Source of the DNA: Candidatus Acidiferrales bacterium
Lineage (GTDB): Bacteria > Acidobacteriota > Terriglobia > Acidoferrales > UBA7541
Direction: 5' to 3'
Assembly: GCA_030043155.1 (NCBI GenBank)
Contig: JASHYE010000429.1
Location: forward strand, 1-5,776
DNA length: 5,776 bases
Made by a program: the position numbers and the translations under genes. Positions 1 through 5,017 of the stretch are shown piece by piece. The notes beneath the pieces are model-generated. The model was not told where the DNA came from. It did not search any database and saw only the letters and a program-made list of their open reading frames with translations. Every line of letters starts with the position of its first letter. The first letter of the stretch is position 1.

Positions 1-113
1 CTTCCGGCAGCCAGCGTTCCAAGTTTCATTTTGCATTTTGTGATGCATTGCCATTTCAACGCCGCCGCGCCAGAGCGTTCTTGTGCTCTCGCCGGCAAAA
101 AGGGGAATTCATT
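1..113. other. Non-coding leader upstream of the LuxR-type regulator gene
   Basis: No convincing gene end or promoter is visible here. Two small symmetric elements are present. The first is TGCAT (32-36) and ATGCA (43-47), a perfect 5-bp inverted repeat with a 6-nt spacer. The second is AGAGC (72-76) and GCTCT (85-89), a 5-bp potential hairpin with an 8-nt loop just before the ribosome binding site. Either could be a regulator site or chance. I could not place a -35/-10 pair with acceptable spacing, so the promoter may lie left of the window or may not resemble the sigma-70 consensus. Confidence 0.4.
101..107 (+). promoter_or_regulatory. Ribosome binding site that fixes the regulator start
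   Basis: AGGGGAA sits 6 nt before the ATG at 114. The same frame is open further upstream, with a TTG at 48, but no Shine-Dalgarno-like sequence precedes that codon. This decides for the ATG at 114. Confidence 0.7.
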
Positions 114-767
114 ATGCCGATTCGCAAGCAGCCCAGCCACAGCTCTCGCCACATCAAGGATTTCGCCGTTCACCCCAAAGTTTTCTTCTTTGTCGACAAA
201 AAATCGGGCGTGCGCCGCTTTGAAGTCAAAGCCGCACCCGACGGCCGCCTGCCCGTCGAGCGCGCCGTCGACATGCTCGCCGTACATTGCCTCATGCGCC
301 GCCAATCTCCGAGCGACTTCGTCGTCACCGTTGGCGCCAGCGAAAACCTCTTCGAATCTCTCGGTTCGCGCGCCAAAAAAATCATTCAGGATTGCCGCTT
401 CGTTGTCTCGCCGGTTCAACTCAGCCATCGCCAGGAGGAAGTGCTCCGCGCGATTCTCCAGGGCCTCACCAACAAAGAAATTGCTTCGCGTCTCCAGGTT
501 TCCGAAAGCACCATCAAGTTTCACGTCTCCCTGCTGCTGCAAAAATTCGAAGTCACCAATCGCTGGGATTTGACTCGCAAAGCCACCGACTTCCTCTCCG
601 CTCAAAGCGCCGTCGGCAACAACTACCCAGTGCCCGCCGCCGCTCCGCAGCACTCCTCCGGTCCGTCGCCCCTCGTTCCCACTCGCTCGCCGGTCCGTGT
701 CGATTCCATTCGCGCGGAAACATCCGCGGGATTGCCGCGTCGTCCCGGAATCCGCAGCCTCGCCTAG
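114..767 (+). CDS. LuxR-type helix-turn-helix transcriptional regulator, no recognisable receiver domain
   Basis: A 217-aa predicted cytoplasmic DNA-binding protein. Residues about 102-158 form a classic LuxR/GerE helix-turn-helix: it opens LSHRQEEVLRAILQG, continues with the family's (S/T)NKEIAxxLxVS core as TNKEIASRLQVS, and has the recognition helix SESTIKFHVSLLL (about 130-142) followed by KFEVTNR. The first 100 residues do not look like a response-regulator receiver: there is no acidic pocket or conserved phospho-Asp context. They match no autoinducer-binding domain I recognise. They contain a hydrophobic, basic patch (PKVFFFVDKKSGVRRFEVK, about 21-39) that may be a small sensory or dimerisation fold. 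Residues about 165-217 are a Pro/Ser/Arg-rich, probably disordered tail. The serine hydrolase gene follows 110 nt downstream on the same strand and could be a target or be cotranscribed; that is inference. The HTH call is firm; ligand and targets are unknown. Confidence 0.85.
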   Translation: MPIRKQPSHSSRHIKDFAVHPKVFFFVDKKSGVRRFEVKAAPDGRLPVERAVDMLAVHCLMRRQSPSDFVVTVGASENLFESLGSRAKKIIQDCRFVVSPVQLSHRQEEVLRAILQGLTNKEIASRLQVSESTIKFHVSLLLQKFEVTNRWDLTRKATDFLSAQSAVGNNYPVPAAAPQHSSGPSPLVPTRSPVRVDSIRAETSAGLPRRPGIRSLA

Positions 768-844
768 AACCCAAGAGCCTCGAAGAGCCACGCTCGCTCG
801 ATTCGCAAAGAATCCGCTGGCTTCCTCGCTCTTTCTGAGGCACA

Positions 845-875
845 TTCCTCGGGGCGTTCAAAATCCCCAGAGGAA
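845..875 (+). promoter_or_regulatory. Leader hairpin masking the ribosome binding site of the serine hydrolase gene
   Basis: TTCCTCGGGG (845-854) pairs with CCCC (865-868) and GAGGAA (870-875) to give ten Watson-Crick pairs with one bulged A (869) and a 10-nt loop (855-864). The 3' arm contains the whole Shine-Dalgarno sequence AGAGGAA (869-875), and the ATG begins at 878, two bases after the stem. If folded, the site would be closed to the ribosome. No U-tract follows, so this is not an intrinsic terminator. A role as a thermosensor, protein-binding leader or simple translational brake is inference; the pairing itself is plain in the sequence. Confidence 0.6.
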
Positions 876-877
876 CC

Positions 878-2029
878 ATGTCCAATCGAATTTCACAATC
901 TGCCATTTCTCTGTTTAGCGCCTTTTTCTTTACTCTCGTCGCACTCGCTCCGGCCGCCCTCGCCCAATCCCCTTCTCCTGAACAATTGAACGTCATTTTC
1001 TCCGGCATCGCCTCGCCGGAGGAGCCCGGCCTTGCCGTCCTCATCCGCCAGAATGGCCGCACCCTCTTCGAACACGAATACGGCTCGCGCGATTTGCGCT
1101 CCGGCCTGCCCATCGACGCGCACACGAATTTTCGCCTTGCCTCCTTCACCAAACAGTTCACCGCCATGGCCATCATGCTTCTTGTTCACGACGGCAAGCT
1201 CACGTATGACGAACATCTCACCGACATCTTTCCCGAATTCCCCGCTTACGGCAGCACCATCACCATTCGCAACTTGCTCAATCACACTTCCGGCCTCGTT
1301 GCCTATGAAGATTTGATGGACAAAATGTACGCAGGAAAATCCTGGGAGCAAATCCCGCAGATCACCGACGCGCAAGTGCTCGCGCTCATGGAAAAGCAGA
1401 CCGGCACGAAATTCCCGCCGGGCACGAAATGGGAATACAGCAATGGCGGCTACTGCGTCCTCGCCATGATCGTTCAGAGAATTTCAGGCATGCCCTTCGC
1501 GGAATTCCTGCATCAGCGCATCTTCGCGCCGCTTGGAATGGACCACACCGTCGCTCACGTCTACGACCAAGACACAATCGCCGAACGCGCCTACGGTTAC
1601 ACGCATGACGCCGGCGTCTGGCTCGAAACCGACCAAAGCCCCACTTCCGCCACTCTCGGCGATGGCGGCATCTACACCTCTCTCGACGATCTCGCCAAGT
1701 GGGACGACGCTCTTCGCAACCACACTCTTCTCAGCGCCGCCGAATTCGCGCCCGCTATCACTCCCGAAAATTCCGCCGCCGTTCTGCCTTCCGCCGTTGA
1801 CGATCTGCCCAAAGCTGCCGCCGCAAAACCTCTCGCCTATGGCTTCGGCTGGTTCCTCGATCCTTATCGCGGCCATTCGCGCATGTGGCACTACGGCAGC
1901 ACCATCGGCTTCAACACCGTCATCGAACGCTTTACCGAAAATAATCTCACCATCATCATTCTTGCGAATCGCACCGACCTCGACCTCGCCGCCCTCGCCC
2001 TCCGCTCCGCCGATTTGTATCTACGCTAG
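878..2029 (+). CDS. Exported serine hydrolase, beta-lactamase/class C (PF00144) family
   Basis: A 383-aa enzyme of the penicillin-binding-protein/beta-lactamase fold. Residues 1-29 are a signal peptide: a short basic start, a hydrophobic stretch about 9-24, and a cleavage motif ALA before Gln30. The mature protein should therefore be periplasmic or secreted. The catalytic set is visible: S89-F-T-K92 (SxxK nucleophile and base), Y187-S-N189 (YxN) and H338-Y-G340 in place of KTG. The family-typical LLNHTSGL lies at 133-140. HxG as the third motif is usual in the esterase/D-aminopeptidase-like members, so a carboxylesterase or peptidase role is more likely than true beta-lactamase activity; the substrate cannot be read from sequence. 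The start is fixed by AGAGGAA two bases before the ATG and by the signal peptide. That site lies inside a strong leader hairpin (845-875). The gene converges on the zinc-ribbon gene, with 32 nt between stops. Confidence 0.92.
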   Translation: MSNRISQSAISLFSAFFFTLVALAPAALAQSPSPEQLNVIFSGIASPEEPGLAVLIRQNGRTLFEHEYGSRDLRSGLPIDAHTNFRLASFTKQFTAMAIMLLVHDGKLTYDEHLTDIFPEFPAYGSTITIRNLLNHTSGLVAYEDLMDKMYAGKSWEQIPQITDAQVLALMEKQTGTKFPPGTKWEYSNGGYCVLAMIVQRISGMPFAEFLHQRIFAPLGMDHTVAHVYDQDTIAERAYGYTHDAGVWLETDQSPTSATLGDGGIYTSLDDLAKWDDALRNHTLLSAAEFAPAITPENSAAVLPSAVDDLPKAAAAKPLAYGFGWFLDPYRGHSRMWHYGSTIGFNTVIERFTENNLTIIILANRTDLDLAALALRSADLYLR

Positions 2030-2061
2030 CTCTCGCGAAATGCGAATCTAGGATAGCTGAC

Positions 2062-2820
2062 TTACTGTGGATTGTCGGAAGGCTGTGGCTCAGATGATGG
2101 AGGGGCCGGTAGCGGAACCAGCGCGCGCTTGTCAGATTCAATACCGCCAGAAACGACCAGAAAGTACTGTCGGTCCGGAGGAACATCAAACGCAACATTG
2201 CCGCGCTTTGACACGCCCGGATTCAACCCTTCGAGGACCGAGAAGAACCCGGCGCTAAACGTCCCGGCCGAACTCTGATCGTATGTTCGCCCGTCCTTAT
2301 CCATCAAATGGAACGGCGGCAGCGTGCTCGAGCTGGTGTCGTCATTTCGAGCAGTAACATCGATAACAACAAATTCAGCATTCGCACGTTCCATAGCATA
2401 GGGATCCGAGCCAAGCCATGGAGTCCAAAAAGCCCTGTTGCAAACGTAAGACCAGTAGCCGACCGAAAAGGGCTGACCGATATTGTAGGTAGGGGGAGCA
2501 CTTTTGGCGGCCTGATCACCGGAAGAGGAGTCCGCCGGGGTGGTCTGGGCCGGCGTCTCCGTCGTTACGCCCGGGGCTCCAGCATCACCTTCGCCGGTGA
2601 CCGAAGCACTGCTCTGGTTAGAACCTTGGTCAACGTAAGAAATTCCTTCCAAAATTATCACTGCGAAGAGGATTGCTATAATGCAAACGACTATGCGGAC
2701 AGCTTTAGACTCCTTCTGTTTGACTGGCGTCAGCGACGCTGAAGCTAAAGCTCCGCCGCAGCTTCCGCAAAATCTCTGCGATTCGCTGACCTCAACCCCG
2801 CAGTGCTGGCAAAATTTCAC
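2062..2820 (-). CDS. Membrane-anchored zinc-ribbon protein with DUF4352-like C-terminal domain
   Basis: A 252-aa protein starting with GTG; an in-frame TAG four codons upstream rules out a longer form. The N-terminus is a zinc ribbon, with C4-x-x-C7 and C18-x-x-C21 each followed by glycine, of the short zinc-ribbon (zf-ribbon_3/DZR) type. One hydrophobic segment (about 41-60, VRIVVCIIAILFAVIILEGI) follows. A low-complexity Ser/Thr/Ala/Pro/Gly linker (about 65-110) leads to a beta-rich domain (about 111-228) that opens YNIGQPFSVGYWSY and contains AEFVVIDVTARN and LMDKDGRTYD, which resembles DUF4352/immunoglobulin-like extracytoplasmic domains. Predicted topology: ribbon inside, C-terminal domain outside. 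Function unknown. Base composition differs from the neighbours: G and C are nearly balanced here, whereas the flanking genes show a clear C excess on the + strand. This hints at separate origin or relaxed codon use. Its start-proximal gap holds a candidate promoter. Confidence 0.85.
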   Translation of the reverse strand: MKFCQHCGVEVSESQRFCGSCGGALASASLTPVKQKESKAVRIVVCIIAILFAVIILEGISYVDQGSNQSSASVTGEGDAGAPGVTTETPAQTTPADSSSGDQAAKSAPPTYNIGQPFSVGYWSYVCNRAFWTPWLGSDPYAMERANAEFVVIDVTARNDDTSSSTLPPFHLMDKDGRTYDQSSAGTFSAGFFSVLEGLNPGVSKRGNVAFDVPPDRQYFLVVSGGIESDKRALVPLPAPPSSEPQPSDNPQ

Positions 2821-2839
2821 TCGAATTCTCTATTGGAAT

Positions 2840-2849
2840 ATTGCGCAAT
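2840..2849. repeat. Perfect 10-bp palindrome ATTGCGCAAT
   Basis: A perfect dyad located at the predicted transcription start of the zinc-ribbon gene, overlapping the edge of its candidate -10 element. The position would suit an operator, but 10-bp palindromes also occur by chance. No regulator is known to me for this site. Confidence 0.35.
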
Positions 2850-2876
2850 GATGCGCCGCGTTTCTCATGTAGTCAA
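2848..2876 (-). promoter_or_regulatory. Candidate sigma-70-type promoter for the zinc-ribbon gene
   Basis: Read on the - strand, TTGACT (2876-2871, five of six consensus bases) is followed after 17 nt by CATCAT (2853-2848, four of six). Transcription would begin near 2841, leaving about 20 nt to the GTG at 2820, with a weak GAGA-type ribosome binding site. This would give the gene its own expression although it lies 68 nt behind the flavin-binding protein gene on the same strand. Based only on consensus match and spacing. Confidence 0.4.
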
Positions 2877-2888
2877 GGCGGGTAATAT

Positions 2889-3365
2889 CTACGATTCCGC
2901 CAGAAACTTGGCCAGTTCATGTTTCCGCAGCTCGATAATCTCCGGCGGATTCACATTGTAATTGCTATACCGTATCCACGTTGGCCTCACGCGCACATAC
3001 GCAATATGCGCCCATTTCAGCCGCTCGCGTCCTTCAGGAAATAGTTTGAAATAAATCTCCTCCTGTACTCGTTTGAGTTCGTCTCCGCTGGGAACATCCG
3101 CCACGCCCTGATATTGTACCGTTCGCTCGTCGTGGCTCCCGCTCACGTACCCGCCCGCCTTGCCAAACACCACAGCAATGCGCCCGTCCCTCAATACGTT
3201 GCCGAATTTTCGTGAATTGTCGACGGTATCAAGAACCAGCTCCAGCTGATCGCTCGTCACCACGCCCAGCAATGCGGCCTGCGGTGCGCCATCCTGCGAA
3301 AGCGTCGCCGCCGTCACCAGCGGATTCGCCCGCATAAACTCGACCAGCCCTTTTCGCGTGATCAT
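2889..3365 (-). CDS. Pyridoxamine 5'-phosphate oxidase-related (PNPOx-like) flavin-binding protein
   Basis: A 158-aa single-domain protein of the split-beta-barrel FMN-binding superfamily. Typical features are an N-terminal helix, then VTAATLSQDGAPQAALLGVV (17-36, the strand-turn-strand with DGxP), SRKFGNVLRDGRIAVVFG (51-68, the region that usually contacts the FMN phosphate), QYQGVADV (84-91) and the closing VRVRPTWIRYSNYN (124-137). Length is normal for small family members. These proteins bind FMN, F420 or heme and act as oxidoreductases or stress proteins. The true pyridoxamine-phosphate oxidase C-terminal signature is not seen, so a PdxH role is unlikely. An in-frame stop (the kdsC stop) seven codons upstream confines the start to this ATG. 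No good Shine-Dalgarno sequence is visible. It lies 18 nt after kdsC, so it is probably cotranscribed as the tail of the Kdo operon; a functional link is not evident. Confidence 0.8.
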   Translation of the reverse strand: MITRKGLVEFMRANPLVTAATLSQDGAPQAALLGVVTSDQLELVLDTVDNSRKFGNVLRDGRIAVVFGKAGGYVSGSHDERTVQYQGVADVPSGDELKRVQEEIYFKLFPEGRERLKWAHIAYVRVRPTWIRYSNYNVNPPEIIELRKHELAKFLAES

Positions 3366-3383
3366 GGAATTTGCCGCGCAGAG

Positions 3384-3938
3384 TTACGCCAGCGCCTTGG
3401 GAATCGATTCTTCCCATCGCCCCTGTGCCTTCAAGATCAATTCCACCAACTCCCGCGCCGCACCCGCTCCTCCATTTGCTCGGGTGACGTAATGCGCCGC
3501 GCGCTTCACTTCTACTGCCGCGTCGCCCACCGCAACCGCCAGCCCCGCGCGCTCAAGCAGCGGCAAATCCGGCAAATCGTCGCCCAGGTACGCGACCTCT
3601 TCATCCTTCACGCCCGCACGCTTCAAAATCTCCTCATACGCACTCGTCTTTCGCGCCTGCCCTTGAAAAACAAACTCCACGCCCATCTCGCGCGCCCTTT
3701 GCGTCAGTGCCGGCGAACTTCGTCCCGTAATCACGCCGCTGCGCAGCCCCACAATCGAAGCCAGCTTCACTCCCGCCCCGTCATGCGCGTTAAACACCTT
3801 CATCTCCGCAACGCTTCCGTCGGGAAATCCTTGCAAACACACCGTCCCGTTCGTCAGTGTGCCGTCAACGTCCATCAGCAGCAGCCGAATCTTCTTCGCC
3901 CGCCGCTTCACCTCCGCCGAATTTTTCTTCGCCGGCAT
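3384..3938 (-). CDS. kdsC: 3-deoxy-D-manno-octulosonate 8-phosphate phosphatase (Kdo-8-P phosphatase)
   Basis: A 184-aa cytoplasmic HAD-superfamily phosphatase that hydrolyses Kdo-8-phosphate to Kdo plus phosphate, the third step of Kdo synthesis for lipopolysaccharide. All HAD motifs are present: D23-x-D25-GT (nucleophile and acid/base), T71 in VITGR (motif II), K97 (motif III) and GDDLPDLP with D120, D121 and D124 (motif IV, Mg2+ binding). KdsC-type signatures include FNAHDGAGVK (49-58) and the C-terminal ANGGAGAARE (154-163). The protein is capless and of usual KdsC length, so tetramer formation as in the family is expected. The start is bounded by an in-frame TGA four codons upstream, but no Shine-Dalgarno sequence precedes the ATG. 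It follows kdsD after 89 nt that hold a repeat element, and precedes the PNPOx-like gene by 18 nt. Confidence 0.93.
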   Translation of the reverse strand: MPAKKNSAEVKRRAKKIRLLLMDVDGTLTNGTVCLQGFPDGSVAEMKVFNAHDGAGVKLASIVGLRSGVITGRSSPALTQRAREMGVEFVFQGQARKTSAYEEILKRAGVKDEEVAYLGDDLPDLPLLERAGLAVAVGDAAVEVKRAAHYVTRANGGAGAARELVELILKAQGRWEESIPKALA

Positions 3939-3951
3939 AAATTCAAATCAC

Positions 3952-4007
3952 TGTCATTCCGAGCGAGTCCAGCACGTTTCTTGCGGGACGACGAAGAATC
4001 TGCTTTT
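3952..4007. repeat. Intergenic dispersed-type repeat (TGTCATTCCGAGCG ... GAATCTGCTTTT) between kdsD and kdsC
   Basis: This element fills most of the 89-nt gap. Its ends, TGTCATTCCGAGCG (3952-3965) and GAATCTGCTTTT (3996-4007), resemble a short non-coding repeat often seen between genes in Acidobacteriota and some other phyla (form TCATTCCGAGCG...GAATCTGC, from memory). It has partial dyad symmetry: ATTC (3956-3959) with GAAT (3996-3999), and GTCC (3967-3970) with GGAC (3986-3989) around a 15-nt loop. It may form an RNA hairpin within the kds transcript. Only one copy is in the window, so the repeat status rests on recognition rather than on comparison. Confidence 0.55.
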
Positions 4008-4027
4008 AGCGTTTCTTTCTCGTCGTG

Positions 4028-5017
4028 CTAGAACAACTGCAACGTCCACAAATCGTGCAAATGCACCACGCCTTCCACCTTCCGCTGCGCATCCACGATC
4101 ACCACCGAAGTAATCTTCTTCTCCTCCATCAACCGCAGCGCGCTCGCCGCCAACTCCGTCCGCTCCAGCGTCACCGGATTTTTCGTCATGCTCTCCGCCG
4201 CCGTCAGATCCAGCGCCTCTTTCTTGCGTTTTTCCATCAGCCGCCGCAAATCGCCGTCGGTCACGATTCCCAACAGCTTCCCGCGCTCATCCGTCACTGT
4301 CGTCATTCCCAATTTTTTCCGACTGATCTCGTATGTCACTTCTGCAATCGTCGCCTGCGGCCCAACGCGTGGAATCGCATCGCCTGCGTGCATCACCGAC
4401 TCCACTCGCCGCAGCTTCGATCCCAGGCTTCCTTTCGGATGCAGCGCCGCAAAATCCTCTTCGCGAAAACCGCGCCGCTCCAGCAACGCAATCGCCAGCG
4501 CGTCGCCCATCGCCAGCGCAGCGGTCGTCGAAGCAGTCGGCGCCAGATTCAGCGAACACGCCTCTTCTTTCACGGAAATGTCCAACGCCACATCACTCGC
4601 CACAGCCAGCGTCGAACGCAAATTCCCGGTCATCGTCACCAGCTTGATTCCCAGCCGCTTGATCGGCTCGAGCAGCGCCAACAATTCTTCCGTTTCCCCG
4701 CTCCGCGAAATCCCGAGCGCCACGTCTTCGCGCATTAGAATTCCCAAATCGCCATGCAGCGCCTCTGCCGCATGCAAGAAAACTGACGGCGTGCCCGTGC
4801 TCGCCAGCGTCGCCGAAATCTTCCGCCCGATCAGCCCCGATTTTCCCAGCCCCGTCACCACCACGCGCCCTTTGCATGCCAGACAAATTTCCACCGCGCG
4901 CTCGAAATTTTCATCGAGCCGCTCCACCAATTCCCGAATCGCATGCGCCTCAATTTCCAGCACGCGCTTCGCCGCCTCAATGCTCCCTGCCTTCGCTGTC
5001 TTCGGCGTGCCTTTCAT
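4028..5017 (-). CDS. kdsD: D-arabinose-5-phosphate isomerase (SIS domain plus two CBS domains)
   Basis: A 329-aa cytoplasmic enzyme that interconverts ribulose-5-phosphate and arabinose-5-phosphate, the first committed step towards Kdo. Residues about 35-180 are the SIS sugar-isomerase domain: GLGKSGLIGRK (56-66), AAEALHGDLGIL (83-94), SRSGETEEL (104-112), NLAPTASTTAALAMGDAL (157-174) and HPKGSLG (193-199). Two CBS domains follow, around VMHAGDAIPRV (208-218) and SMTKNPVTL (276-284). With the start at 5017, K59, H88, E111, E152 and H193 fall on the numbers I recall for the E. coli KdsD active site. The frame also has an ATG at 5029. I prefer 5017 because it overlaps the kdsA stop as ATGA, has GGGAG five bases upstream, and gives the family length of about 328 aa. 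Overlap with kdsA implies translational coupling. A GutQ-like paralogue is possible, but the context supports KdsD. Confidence 0.95.
   Translation of the reverse strand: MKGTPKTAKAGSIEAAKRVLEIEAHAIRELVERLDENFERAVEICLACKGRVVVTGLGKSGLIGRKISATLASTGTPSVFLHAAEALHGDLGILMREDVALGISRSGETEELLALLEPIKRLGIKLVTMTGNLRSTLAVASDVALDISVKEEACSLNLAPTASTTAALAMGDALAIALLERRGFREEDFAALHPKGSLGSKLRRVESVMHAGDAIPRVGPQATIAEVTYEISRKKLGMTTVTDERGKLLGIVTDGDLRRLMEKRKKEALDLTAAESMTKNPVTLERTELAASALRLMEEKKITSVVIVDAQRKVEGVVHLHDLWTLQLF

Noticed and set aside
824..840. Intrinsic terminator after the LuxR-type gene
   Set aside because: CCTC/GAGG gives a 4-bp stem with a 9-nt loop and no T-run after it. It is better considered as part of the hydrolase leader structure.
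553..1176. Open frame of 207 codons on the - strand
   Set aside because: It crosses the end of the regulator, the leader and the signal-peptide region of the hydrolase. The product is low-complexity, Arg-rich and has no recognisable domain.
878..2029. Antibiotic-resistance class C beta-lactamase
   Set aside because: The fold and SxxK/YxN motifs fit, but the third motif is HYG rather than KTG, which is typical of esterase or peptidase-like relatives; resistance cannot be claimed.
2030..2061. Possible bidirectional terminator between the convergent stops
   Set aside because: Only a weak TCGC/GCGA hairpin with flanking CTAG repeats is present, and no T-tract on either side, so an intrinsic terminator cannot be supported.
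2726..2740. GCGTC-AGC-GACGC hairpin within the zinc-ribbon coding region
   Set aside because: A short perfect stem inside a coding sequence, with no positional logic such as a start, stop or junction; probably chance.
2308..2742. Open frame of 144 codons on the + strand within the zinc-ribbon gene
   Set aside because: The opposite strand has a coherent zinc ribbon, membrane segment and folded domain; this frame shows no motif.
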